Shown here: positions 11,533-22,221 of the stretch, one piece after another
Numbering within the stretch: the stretch's first letter is position 1
Layout: each line of letters starts with the position of its first letter
Assembly (NCBI GenBank): GCA_038503035.1
Contig: JAVSML010001079.1
Coordinates: 124,001 to 188,000, forward strand
Source of the DNA: Crocodylus rhombifer
Lineage: Eukaryota > Chordata > Crocodylia > Crocodylidae
DNA length: 64,000 bases
Direction of reading: 5' to 3'
Program-made: the position numbers and the translations under genes
Notes under the pieces: model-generated
Told to the model about the DNA's origin: nothing
Seen by the model: the letters and a program-made list of their open reading frames with translations, nothing else
Databases searched by the model: none

Positions 11533-12145
11533 CACCTAATTGATTTGTGTGTTGGTATATGTGCAATTGTCTAACAGCACAATATTGAGATCCTGAGAGT
11601 TTCCCTGACCTAATAGGGCAACAACTTTATAGTCCAAAGTTGTAGTCACAGAATCATCCATCCTACTAATTGTTTTCTTTCTGTGCTGGTTGTAGCTTGG
11701 CTTTTTTATGTCTTTATAATTATTGGCCTTTTCTTCATCTAGAGAAAACTGAAATATTATAAAAACAATCATTGCTTTTCCATATGTATAATTTTGGACT
11801 CCAACAGGGCCTAAAACAAGCGAAGTAATTATTCCACTCAAGTCAGCACTGTTTGAAGATGGTGGGCTGTTTTGTGCATCATAGTTTTAAAATAAGAGAT
11901 GTGGATTGGAAAGAGTTCAGTAAACAACATGAAAAAGAAATGCTTGGAAAATAATGCCCATGTGAAAAGAATAAGGGGACGGGCTTACACAGTTTGCCTA
12001 GGGGTGAGAAGGTAAAGGCTGATGATGCCTACTACAGTATAAGAGGGGAAGGCCAGAAAAATGGGCAGGATAAGTTGCTTCCTAATTCTTCAGTACCCAA
12101 GATAGAGATGAACTGGGAAGGTTATTTTATAATGATCTATTAGAA
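11529..12145. other. Non-coding spacer
   Basis: No gene or repeat recognised. The 101-codon minus frame at 11536-11841 has no recognisable domain. Confidence 0.4.
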
Positions 12146-12647
12146 CAGGGGTCAGCAACCCTTGGCACGTGTGCCGAGCATGGCACACGAGGCCATTTTG
12201 CTTGGCACACCGCGGCTAGCCCTGGCTCTGCATAGGTGCTGCCAGTGACGGAGCCCAGGCTGCTCCCAGCAGGGCTTGCAGCGTCCCACCTGCCTGCTGC
12301 GAGCAGCCAGGGTTTCTGGCTGGCAGCAGCTACCCAGAGCTGGGGGTGGCTGCAGCTGGGAGGCTGCAAACAGCTGCGCTGGGCTCTGGAGCACAGGCAT
12401 CAGCTCCATACTGGTGCGTTCACTTGTGTATCAGAGTGGGCAGTGGGGGAGGAGCTTGAGGCAGTGCAACACCGGTTTTGCCCCCTGCTCCTAGCATGGA
12501 GCTGGTGACTGGGCTCTGGAACCTGGCGCAGCAGTTTGTAGCCAGCCTGGGCTCTGGGCAGCTGCAGCAAGCAGCTGGCAGACTGCAAACAGTTGTGCTG
12601 GGCTCCAGAGCTCCACATGTGATTGCAGGGAAGGGATGGAAAAACAG

Positions 12648-12656
12648 TATAAAAGG
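12648..12656 (+). promoter_or_regulatory. TATA-box-like element
   Basis: TATAAAAGG sits about 500 bp inside the hAT terminus and about 980 bp upstream of the BED frame. It could be the remnant of the transposase promoter. Motif evidence only. Confidence 0.3.
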
Positions 12657-13624
12657 CAACATTGTTTGAACTGGCCTGCTTTCTGCCTTGGGATCTGACA
12701 GTTACTGAGCTGTGTTCCAGCAGCTCAGCAGCATTAGATAATGAAGGCTACTACTAGCATTGATTTGAATGATTTCCTACTTGCTAGCCTAGCAAGTGGG
12801 ATTCCACAATACCGTTTGCTTTCTTCTAGGCCCTCTTATTGTATTATTATATTCATCAATTTATTCTTTTCAATTTTATATTGGATATTACACTATAGAA
12901 TTTATATAGATACATTTCTACATTAATATTTTATATTTTATTTCGATACATGTATACCTTGTGGCATATTACATCTATTATAGAATTTATAAAGGAATGG
13001 AGATGCATTTATATATTTGTATAAAAACAAGACACTGAAACACACTGTGAAGCATAGTAGAAAGGCAGCTGGAAAGCCTTCAGGCAGTGGCAGAAGAAGG
13101 GGTATAGGGAGAGGTGTAAGTCCTCCCCCCCCCCCAACCCCAAACCGAGATGCAGCCTCTTTCCTACAACTAGCAGCGATGAGGATTCCATAAGCAGCAA
13201 GGAGAGGGGAGTAGTGCCAGTGCCAGTACCATTGCCTGTGTCTGAGACAGCATTCCCTGCAAGAGCACCAGCCATAATCCCCACCCTCTACCATCACCAG
13301 CATGACAGTCTTCTCTACCCCCATTCCACTTTCCATGCTGAGCCTTCCAGTGCCAGAGGAAGAGCTGGAGCTGGAGCTGGATCTGAGTGCCCTAGCAAGG
13401 ACATTCTGGGGAAGGAGGTGGAATAATCTCAGTTTGTGCTCCACACCCCTCTAGTTTACCCTAGAGTCAGGTCTCCTTCCCCAGAAGGCACTTCAGAGGA
13501 GGCTGAGGTAGAGCTTGCAGAGGCAAGTGGCTAAGCTGAATTTGCTTCTCCTGTTGCTGTGCCTCTGCCTGCTGAGAAGGGGAAAATTGTAGCATCCACA
13601 CATGCACCCACACCCCAGTAGCAA

Positions 13625-13890
13625 GAAGGTAGTGTGGTTTGGGATCATTTTGAACTGGCAGATAATCCCACATATGCTATCTGCCTGCACTGCCAAGCCA
13701 AAATCAGCTGGGGAAAGGCAACAAAACACATGAGTATGGGAATGCTGATGCATCTTTGTAGACACCACCCCCTTGCCCTTGCTCCTCCTCAGCCTGGCAC
13801 CAGCAGGAGTGTGCCTAAAGGGAAGTCCCCCTCTTACTCCAAAGCTCCTGCCCCTTCAAAGCAGAGGCAGGTCACCCTGGAACATGGGGA
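13625..13890 (+). pseudogene. BED-type zinc finger fragment of a hAT transposase
   Basis: The frame reads VVWDHFELADNPTYAICLHC, then a lysine-containing linker and HLCRHHP. This gives the BED finger pattern: aromatic W and F before a C-x2-C pair, then H-x3-H followed by Pro. BED fingers bind DNA in hAT transposases and in the ZBED genes derived from them. A Pro/Ser/Lys-rich linker follows, as is usual. A stop codon lies in frame at 13619-13621, the upstream acidic region (GAGCTGGAGCTGGAG near 13360) is in broken frames, and no catalytic domain follows. It is best read as a fossil. A domesticated ZBED exon is unlikely because the frame runs straight into repeat DNA at its 3' side. Confidence 0.65.
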
Positions 13891-13915
13891 AAAGCAGACA
13901 AAAAGCGGGGCAGAC

Positions 13916-14020
13916 AAGGTTCTTTGGGTGAATCTGATATCTTTTATTAGACCAACTTAAATAGTTGGAAAACAATTATTAAGCAAGCTTTTGGGTTCAA
14001 AAACCTTTCGTCAGGCTAAG
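13916..14020 (-). repeat. Short repeat with hammerhead-like core, minus copy
   Basis: Read on the minus strand it gives CCTGACGAAAGG, a loop, ACCCAAAAGCTTGC, then GTTGGTCTAATAAAAGATATCA. The same unit occurs on the plus strand at 17200-17302. CTGACGA (14008-14014 reversed) and the later AAAAGC occupy the places of the hammerhead core CUGANGA and GAAA, with the latter mutated by one base. It directly follows the BED-finger remnant. The family name is not known to me. Confidence 0.6.
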
Positions 14021-14514
14021 GAAGTTTCAGCAGTTGGTATTTATTCTTCCTGGAAGGGTAAATTTCCAAGTGCTGGTAACCACAACTGCAGCCTGATTTT
14101 TTCAGAGGGGCTCAGTTCCTGCCTTGTTGCATGAAGAAGAGATGGATTTTTAAAACCATTCAGCTCCCAGAAAGTCAACTGAGTTCCTCTGAAATGCACG
14201 CTATTTTTGGTGTTTAAATGGAAACTGACCTCTTTGGAGATCGTGATTTGGGTTTAGGTCTCTGAATTCTTCAGTGCTGCCTTTGAAAGAGAAATGGCCT
14301 CATTTTGGTCAAGTGTAGAGGAGTGGAGGGTGATATCTAGAGTGTTTATTTGTTTCAGAGAAATGAGTCCTTAGACGACTGCTGACAGAGGAAAAGAGAA
14401 AATGAGAAGTACTGTAAATCAAGGGCTTTTGGGTTGCTGGCAGTTCTGCAGAAAAAATATCTATTATTTAAGTCAAACAAAAACATTTGTAACCTTCACT
14501 GGCACACTAGTTCA

Positions 14515-15300
14515 GGTGATATGCTAGATTCTGGATCCTCAGGGTGCCAGTAGCCGTGGGAACCCCGCCAGGCAGGTCTCCTGACCGAGGTTTCCCATGA
14601 AGCAGTGTGTCCCTCACCCTCACTACCCAATAATTTCCTTTAAGTCCAATAAATAAATGGGTTTCTTTATTCTACACAACTATATACAGAAAAGTAATGA
14701 CTAATCAAAAGAAAAAAATGTCTTCTCTATACATATATCAATAGTTAATAATAAAACCAACAATTTGAAAAGAATTTACAACTGCAACAATAGATGAATA
14801 ATTCCACCACATTCATCCACCGCTAGATCCACCACTAGATAACCACATGATCCACCACTAGATGGCAGAGGCAAGGCTTTGCTGCTCTGGGGAAGGTGGA
14901 CTCTCTCCTCTTTCTTGGTAACTCAGCAAAAACAAGTCTTTGACCAGCCACTTCAATCAATAGGCTTCTTTTTCTTTAGTTTCCTTTAGAAAAATACACC
15001 TCCAACAGGCACAGTGTCCCTGATTGCACAGCTCCAACCCAGGCAGGGAATCAGCTTCTCCTGGGATGACTCAGGCTCTCCTCTGTCCTAAGTCTGCTCC
15101 ACAGCAAGCCTCAGCTCCATTTCCTCTGTCTGGGGGAAAGAGGGACTGTGTGTCTGCCCTTCTCTCCAGGCTGGTGTTGCTCTCCTCTGGCTTCTCCCCA
15201 CTGCTTTTCCCTCCCTCAGCTTTTCATAGCTCCATAGTAGCCAGTCAGAGCCTGGGGTTTGCAATGGGGACTCTTGTTACCGTTCAAATGCTACAGTAAA
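14515..15300 (-). other. Possible LTR-like or repeat-derived segment
   Basis: On the minus strand the order is a long pyrimidine/purine-biased block, an AATAAA near 14670, then a GC-rich stretch ending near GTGTGCC. This could be a U3-R-U5 arrangement, but no target duplication or internal retroviral sequence is visible. It contains the short tandem CCACCACTAGAT units at 14818-14868. A 91-codon plus frame at 15024-15299 has no recognisable domain. Confidence 0.2.
14818..14868 (+). promoter_or_regulatory. Tandem CTAGAT units ending in a CTCF-like core
   Basis: CCACCGCTAGAT, CCACCACTAGAT and CCACCACTAGATGGCAGAG occur in succession. The last contains CCACTAGATGGCAG (14855-14868), which fits the CTCF core consensus CCASYAGRKGGCRS at every position. 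The earlier units lack GGC. Occupancy cannot be judged from sequence. Confidence 0.4.
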
Positions 15301-17199
15301 ATGCATGCATTGTGCACAGCATACCCTCTGTTTGGAAAAGCTATTTCACCCTCTCCAAACTTATTGCTGCCTTTTGTGCAATGTTCTTAGGCACAGCTCA
15401 CCCATTCAGCTTGCAGCCAAGCAAGCCTTTGCAGCTGTTGCACATTGTTTTGACATTTTATTACAAATGAAACACATTTGTTTTAAAATAATTTTCAGGT
15501 CACATGGAGCTTTAGTTTGACCCAAAACAGGACATTCCATTTTAATTTCTGAGCAATTTTCAAGACTTAAAAAAAAGTAAAGGAAATTTAAAAAAATGAA
15601 AAGTAGTTCCAAATTAGAAAATCAGAACGTTTTGTTTAAAAAAGTATTCAGAATTTTTTTCTACCTTTATTTTTTGAAGAAAAGAGGGGAGAGAAAGAAG
15701 TCACTGGAATCTATACAAATTCACAAAACTCTTCAGTGTTGAAAACTGGCATTTTTCATCAAAGTTTCAGCTGAAATAAATAGCCTTGTTCTACTGATGT
15801 TTCAGGCAGGACACCATTGTAACAAAGCTAAGAAGCAGGGAACAGTTGCACAGGTAGATAAAGAAGTTTGGAGGAGCAATCACTTGCTGAGCTGGACTGG
15901 AATACAACAGGCAGGAATACCACTTCAGCATGCAATTTTTTGTTCTTGTGAAGCATGACAACTTCAGTTAAAAGCTTCTCATTTTCAACCTTTCATATTT
16001 TATTATTGGCTCCAACATATATTTAGGGGTGGAAACGTTGTTGTTGTTGTTGTTGTTTTTTGAAGTCTATCTTGCTTTTGAATCTTGACAATCTACAGAC
16101 TATTTGATTTTTATTTTATTTTTTTTAAATCATGTGTGGACTCTCATTATCTGTACACTGATATATGTAAAATACATCTTATACTCTTTTCCTATTGTCC
16201 TGATGATTTACCTTTTTATTTCTCAGCTGTGAGATCAGGTGAACAATGAAAAAGCCTTCTCTGAGCTTTCATAAGTCCCATCTGGAAACATTCAATGGAG
16301 CTAGTTGGGATTTTTTTTTTTCCAGGAAGGTGCTAATTGTCAAAGCCAAAACATTTCTAAGAAATATATGACTGTCAACTAAATTCTAGCAAAACCCAAG
16401 CAGGGTTCTCTATTTGTTTGGCCAGTATCCATCAGAAACCATTTTGGTTTCCTGCTAGCTTGTCTCAGTGGGGTTTCTAGGTCCATAGCTATGGGGCAGC
16501 CATGCTTGGAGGGCTGTTCTGGCCCAGGACCTCAGGGCTTTCCAGTTCTTTGCTGCAGAAGAGGAATCCAGAAGCCTCAGGAGCCTTAGCTGTAGCTGGG
16601 GTTCAGTGCTTGGTCCCTTAGACTGGAGTTTATCTCAAGTTGCAGCATTTGGGGTTTCCATTTCCCATGCATGGAACTGAGAGTCTGGAGGCTATGAAGA
16701 TCTGGAAAACCCAACGCTAGCCCGGACTCTCAGGAACCAGCTTCTTGGCTGAACCAGCAGGGACCCCAGAAGCCCTGAGAACCTGAGCTTGAGTTGGGTC
16801 TTCTAGATTTCTAGATTCCCAGCTGGGGTGAACTAGGAGTTTGGAAGCCCTCCTCTAGCTAGGGCTTAGCTCCCAGTTCGCTTTGAAATTCCTGAAACAG
16901 TTCTCCAAACATTTCAAAATATTTATTTTTTTCTCTTCTGCAGGAATTAAAAAAAAAAAAATCCATTTCATTTGATTTTGAAAAAAAATCCATTCATTTG
17001 AGGGCTTTTTTCCCTCCTGCAAAATGGAAATTATGTTTTTTGATTAGAGTCTGGTGGCTGATTCTTGATCAGTTAATGCTTAATCAATCTTAGACAGTTG
17101 GCCTGTAGCCTGTACCAGTTCTAAGGCTTGTTCCATCCTAAGTGCAGGACTCGCACTTGCACTTCCATCTGTACCCAGGAGAACCTTCACAATATTTTC
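15301..17199. other. Non-coding DNA with a degenerate Ser/Pro-like repeat block
   Basis: (GTT)n lies at 16037-16056 and several A or T runs occur (16310-16322, 16948-16960). At about 16440-16880, phrases such as CCAGAAGCCTCAGGAGCC, TCTGGAGGCTATGAAG and CCAGAAGCCCTGAGAACC recur at irregular spacing, suggesting a decayed tandem repeat. No gene recognised. Confidence 0.4.
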
Positions 17200-17302
17200 T
17201 CCTATGCCTGATGAAGGGTTTGTGCCCGAAAGCTTGCAATTAAAGAATTTTTTTTTTTGTAAAAAATCTAGTTGGTCTAATAAAAGATATCACCTCTACC
17301 AC
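17200..17302 (+). repeat. Short repeat with hammerhead-like core, plus copy
   Basis: Same family as 13916-14020 in the opposite orientation. CTGATGA (17208-17214) is followed by GGG (17216-17218), a 6-base loop, CCC (17225-17227), GAAA (17228-17231) and GC-TT-GC (17232-17237), then an A/T-rich stretch and GTTGGTCTAATAAAAGATATC. The CUGAUGA-stem-GAAA order is that of a hammerhead ribozyme core. Stem I pairing is not convincing in this decayed copy. Confidence 0.6.
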
Positions 17303-17400
17303 AAGTCCTGATTGCTTTTGTTTCTGATGCTAATTTCTATTTTTAACAAACTTACTATTTTATGAGATATTTGAGGAAGCGGAAGTAGGTGGCTTTAAAG

Positions 17401-18010
17401 CAGGAGTGAGCAAAAAACAGCCCACCAAGGGATTTTATCCAGCCCACTGGCCCAAGTGCAAGGGGCAGCCTATGGCCAGTCCTGCCACTCTTGGACATGC
17501 AGCTGGGCTGGGGCAGTGCAGTGGCCAGACTCAGCTCCCCAGCAGCCCCAGCAGTGACAGCTTCTTCCAGCTGTCACTGCCAGTGTTGCTGCTGCTGCTG
17601 CGCAGACACCCTGGCCCATCTGCCCCACATCCACTGCTGGGGGCACCAGATAAAGGGGGTGGGCAGAGTCTCCAAGCAGACTGTCTCAGGACCCTGCAGG
17701 CAGGGCATCCTTAGCTGGGTGGATTGAATGGGACTGCTGGTGGGTGGGAAGTGGTGTCCAGGAGTGGGATGGGGAGTACGGCTGGGGCTGGTGCTGGGAT
17801 TATGGGCCAGTGACAGCATGGATGAGGGCCCAGGGTAGAGCTGTGTTTTGCTCCCTGCACACCCCTGTGAAAATGGTGCCCATCACAGGGATGTGCGGTG
17901 GATCACAGCTGTGCCCCAGGCACTGGCCCCGTGCTGTCACCACCCCATGATGCTATCCCTGCCCACCCATCCCGCTTCTGCACTTTGCTGGGTGTAGCAC
18001 ATCTGTGGGA
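17401..18010 (+). mobile_element. hAT-like element, left end visible
   Basis: CAGGAGTGAGCAAAAAACAG followed by CCCACCAAGG and CCAGCCCACTGGCCC resembles the common hAT terminus 'caggggtgggcaaac..ggcccg..ggcc'. It is preceded by CTTTAAAG (17393-17400), similar to the target duplication of the element at 19566. The GC-rich interior holds frames of 68 to 102 codons that look like chance. No matching right end was found, so the right limit is a guess. Confidence 0.45.
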
Positions 18011-18351
18011 AAAATGGGTAAATGCTGCTGATGATCTAGATGCTCTCTTTATGAAGACCAGTTGACTTCACCTGTTTTTATCATTTTCCCCAAATTGTAG
18101 GGATTAATCCCCAGGCTGTTCAGCCAGTATCTGATTTTCCTCTCAGTTTGCTCTGGCATTGAACAAGAGTAACTCATTGAAAATAATGGAATTAAATCAT
18201 TGTAAAGTCAGTGAGAGAAGAATTTAGCCTTTAGGCCTTTCCATTCCTTATTTTATGAGTATTTCAGTGAATGCTGGATGATAGTAAGGAGTCATTTTGA
18301 TTCCCATGTTCAAGTAACACTTCCACAAGCTTCAGCAAACATTATTGATTG

Positions 18352-18447
18352 GGATGATATAGCTAGGGATGGTCTTGTTCTGAGCAGGGGGTTGGACTAG
18401 GTGACCTCCTGAAGTCCCTTTCAACCCTAATTTTCTCTGATTCTATA
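18352..18447 (+). mobile_element. CR1 LINE 3' end
   Basis: GGGTTGGACTAGGTGACCTC and CTGAAGTCCCTTTCAACCCT, followed by TTCTCTGATTCTAT, are the CR1 3' UTR and its terminal short repeat. The fragment is 5'-truncated to under 100 bp and has no coding sequence. Confidence 0.9.
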
Positions 18448-19565
18448 CCTTCCTGTGGTGGGATGTTAGAAATAGGTCCTTTCATTTTCAGATAATCAAA
18501 CTCCTAGCCTTAGTAAATTTGTAGAACATAATTTGGGCTTTCTATACAAACTACTTTTTAAAAAAAAATCACACCAATAAAAATATATGGTACATTTTAA
18601 CTCTGTAAAAGTAGTTATTTTGCACGCCATTCACTTTTCTAGAGAACAAGGATAGAAATGTGCTAACATAGAGTGGGTGCTGGAATCAAAAGCCTATTTA
18701 AATGAAGCATGGGCTTTAAAAGTCTAGCATTTTACAATTCCAAACTCAAATGTACACCTTCAAAATATTTTCTGTAGCAAAACATTAGAGGCCATTAAGA
18801 GAACATATTTTACAAAGAAGTGAATGCACTTAAAATTTTTATATCTCTTTGGCTAACAGAAGAATATTAACAGAATAAAACATTAATTGTCAGCAGAAGA
18901 ACAATATTAACTTTATAAGGCAATGTTTTTACTTTTTCTACAAATTAGCTGAAACTGGCAAAAGCCTAAAGTACTAAAAGAATTTAATTAGAACGTACAC
19001 ATTTGAAAAGGAAAAAAATACAAATGAAAAGGAGTTACAGTAATTTGAAGTATCTTTCATTTTAATTTCTTTCCCCTCACGTCACTGAGCCTTTTTTGGT
19101 TTGCTTTGCTTTGTGTGCATTATATTTTGCCTTTAATAAGCAAAACCCTGTTATCATGCATTTGTTATTCTCATAATCTGCTGTTTAGTCTTCTTTAAAC
19201 CAAGAGGTACCCAGCTTTGCATGTCAGTTTTTGAGTTGCATTTTACACCTGAGTTCAAGCTGCATTCCAGGCTCATGCCAAATGCCACGCATAGTTAACT
19301 TGGCTATAAATAGGTACCTGGTTATTCAGGTTGGGGAGCCAAAGACAGCTGGACATGGTGCTAGGCATATCACTCCCTGGTGTGCTGTCGGCTTAAGACA
19401 CTGGTATGTCATAACCACATCAGCCCAAGGGGTTCAAGAGTGCCCTTGACTTGACTGAGAACTGTACAATAATCAGCATAATGTTCATGTTTGTCACTGC
19501 CTCACTTTTATTCAGAGAAATGTTGTTCAGAGGATGAAATCATGTATGATCCCCTTTATTTAAAG
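18448..19565. other. AT-rich unique DNA
   Basis: No repeat or gene recognised. The stretch 18880-19090 is AT-rich and free of simple repeats; it might include conserved non-coding sequence, but this cannot be tested from one genome. Confidence 0.4.
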
Positions 19566-19829
19566 CAGTGGAGGGGCCAGCCCTTTTGACAGGTGTGCTC
19601 CAAGGTAAGCCCTGCTCCTTCCCTAAGTTCCAATACAGTTTCTTTTCCCTTGCCTAATCTGCTGCTTCATTTTCATCTCCTATTTGCCCTGCCCGGCCTG
19701 CTGTTCTGCTTTCTGGTCCCTCTCCTATCTGTTTCTATGTTCCTTACTCCCTCCCTGATCTGCCAGGTGCCATACACAGAAGCTGCCTGCGGCACTTTTG
19801 GCATGTGTAGCGCAGGTTGGCCACTTGTG
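19566..19829. mobile_element. Non-autonomous hAT element with target duplication
   Basis: Left end CAGTGGAGGGGCCAGCCC and right end GCAGGTTGGCCACTTGTG are terminal inverted repeats. Flanking 8-mers ATTTAAAG (19558-19565) and GTTTAAAG (19830-19837) match at 7 of 8 positions, giving the 8-bp target duplication expected for hAT. The 264-bp body is pyrimidine-rich and non-coding. Confidence 0.8.
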
Positions 19830-19837
19830 GTTTAAAG

Positions 19838-20298
19838 AATACAGTGTGCTCTGAAGCACCACTGTAAATGATGATGTTTATAGTACCACTTGATTGTGAG
19901 AATCTCATAGAGTGCTCAGCATTGGTTTTATTCTGAAAATCCAGCCCACAAGATAGATAGCTGAAAATGGCCACACTCTTGGGGAAGCAAGTGTTGTTTT
20001 GGTATGGATGCAGACCTGGAATAAGAGGGTATTTACATTTGGCCATGAGCTGAAAGTTTAGGTTCTTACTTGGGTAAAGTAAGTCAAGGAAAGTTTTTAA
20101 ATCCAAATAAAAGTGGACTAAGGACTTCAAGGTCTGGCTCCAAAGGGGTAGTTCCATAGAATCACTGCATTTTCCTTCAGGACTGGTTTCACTGTCCTTC
20201 AGTGGCTTGAAATAGATCCCTGAAGATGATTCAAGATCTCAGGGTGTTTACAGAAGTTGTTATTTTTGCCATTTAAAGCACTTTATTGCCATGACTTA
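19838..20298. other. Non-coding DNA
   Basis: No feature recognised. The 137-codon minus frame at 19744-20157 starts outside and runs through the hAT element, has no domain signature, and is treated as chance. Confidence 0.4.
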
Positions 20299-20656
20299 AC
20301 AGAAGTGCATGGTTTTACAGCGCTTTAAAAATGGGTATAGCACTTTAAATTAACCCTTGTTAAATGAGGTATTAAAGTTGAAGCACTGTATTTTGCAGTA
20401 CTTTAGCAGCCTACAGTGCTTTACATATCTTCTGTACTCTGGTTAAATTTCTGACCAGTGGAGAAGCCCCAGAAGGCTGCAGAGCACCCCCTGCCTCATA
20501 GTCTGGAACGCGTAGGGAGGCACTGGTCCCCCCTTCCTCCCCATCTCCTCCCCCCAACACTGCACTTCTTATATGTTTAAGAGCACTGTAACTTTATAGT
20601 CCTATAAAAAGTGCTCTAAATTACAGCATTGTAAGCCATGCATGGAGCACTTCTGT
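20299..20656. mobile_element. MITE-like element with inverted ends
   Basis: ACAGAAGTGC at 20299-20308 is matched by its complement GCACTTCTGT at 20647-20656. Further inside, repeated GCACTTTAAA, AGCACTGTA and GTGCTCTAAA motifs occur in both orientations. The centre is GC-rich (20450-20560). There is no coding sequence. The superfamily is not assigned. Confidence 0.55.
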
Positions 20657-22221
20657 ATACACTTTCAGCAGATAAAACAAGTTGATAACTACATCCTGGT
20701 TAAACTGGAGGATTGGCTTAGGGCTGGAAAGAATAGAATTCAATTATTTTCTTTCTTTCTCAGTATAAAAACTTTACTAAGGTCTTTCACTGAACTCTGT
20801 TGGGATGGATAGAACTGCGGGAGTTGGAAGGGTTGAAGTCCCTCAGACTGAGGTCTCCTTTGTGCATCTGATACAAGCCAACACTGAGTTCCTTGGAAAA
20901 AATTGCTTCCATTTCTAGGTGGGAAGCCAGTTTATATAATTCCACTTTGGGATTGTAAGTTGTAGCAGTTCATGAAGTCTGCATTGAGGGGGAAGGCATG
21001 CATGCAGGCCCATTTCCAGAAACACACTTGTCACTCCCATTGTACTCAGTCACAAGGAATAATTTATTACTAATATTCTTGAGAGAGAATCACTTTTCTA
21101 GGACCCTTTCCTCTTTCCAGAACAAACATGAGCTACCCCCTTCTCCCTCCCCATACAGCATCTGTCTCATAAAACACTAGTTTGTGAGGCCTAACAGCAG
21201 AACAGGAGGAAAAAAAGGCCCTTGCATTATACCATGACTAGAGAGAAAGTCAAAAGGCCTTGGCTGGTTTCTTGTCAGAGTAGTGTAATTTGCAGGATAT
21301 GAGACCTTACCTGATATTTTGCCCTGTGACAGAACTGGAGAAAGAATGAAAAATGGCATAAATGTCATCTTTTCTTGTTACAATTTCCTGGTCCTCGCTG
21401 GATGGTTTACTAGCTAAGGACAACATTCTGACCCTTTAAAACAAACTCTGCTGTAGTTTCCATTGTCTTTTATTTTCCTTTATTTAGTGACTTTTCTACA
21501 CCTTCCTCTTGCTAATTGATGGATGGAAAATGTACACTTCTCAGTTAGAACTAATTAGTTAATTATCTGAGACTTTTGCTCATGGAACAGGTACCTCTTA
21601 AAGACAGGAATTGATGAAATGGCTTCTGTTTCTTGGGTGTGCCCGTATTTCAAGCAAACCCTCTTCCCTCCCCCACTAAATTACCATCATGCACATAAAA
21701 TAGTGGTGCAGACTGCTACAGAGATCTGGCATTTGGTTTTCATTTCTAGGCTTTGGGGGATTGCATTGGACCACTCAATTCGTACCAGGGGTAATGCCAT
21801 GCTTCATTGCTGATGGATTTGGAGCAGTGACAAGAAACAACAGAGCAGCACCTCCCATGTAACCTTCCCTTAACCTCCAGGTTTTTTTTTCCTAGTTTAC
21901 AGCAATGTCATAAAGCGAACAGTAGTGAATACTCCTTCAAAGGCAGCCAACCCTTGTTTTTCCTTATCAGCTCAAATCTTTGTTGCCTGGAGCTGTCTAA
22001 ATCATTTCACTTGCTAAAATATAAAGACGATTTTCTTGTGAAATGTTTAGGCTTGTAAGACTCGTGCATGAAGGACCAAAAGGCACTTTGTCTAGCTGCA
22101 CTGGGAAATAGAATCTCAGTGAACTCATTGTTTGGTTTCCTAAGATTGGTTATTACAGTCTAGCTTGGCCAGAGCTACCACCACCAAAATACCATTCTAG
22201 AATCAGTGTCTAGGCCTCCTG
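20657..22221. other. Unique non-coding DNA
   Basis: No repeat, exon or RNA gene recognised. Confidence 0.4.

Larger units (their letters stand above)
12146..13915 (+). mobile_element. Decayed hAT-type DNA transposon, 5' part
   Basis: The left end CAGGGGTCAGCAACCCTTGG, followed by GCACGTGTGCC and TGGCACAC repeats, is a typical hAT-superfamily terminus. A TATAAAAGG box lies at 12648-12656 and a BED zinc-finger frame at 13625-13890. The order (terminus, promoter-like box, BED finger) fits the 5' half of an autonomous hAT element. The catalytic DDE/dimerisation part and right terminus are not present; the segment ends against another repeat near 13916. An AT-rich stretch at 12826-13020 may be a later insertion. 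Joining the terminus and the BED frame into one element is an inference. Confidence 0.5.

Noticed and set aside
12938..13444. 168-codon minus-strand frame with Ser and Gly runs
   Set aside because: It is antisense to the decayed hAT element, made of low-complexity GGA/AGC translation, and overlaps another minus frame.
14818..14868. CRISPR-like array
   Set aside because: Units are about 12 bp with no regular spacers, and the genome is eukaryotic.
19744..20157. 137-codon minus frame
   Set aside because: It crosses the end of a hAT MITE, and its sequence shows no family motif.
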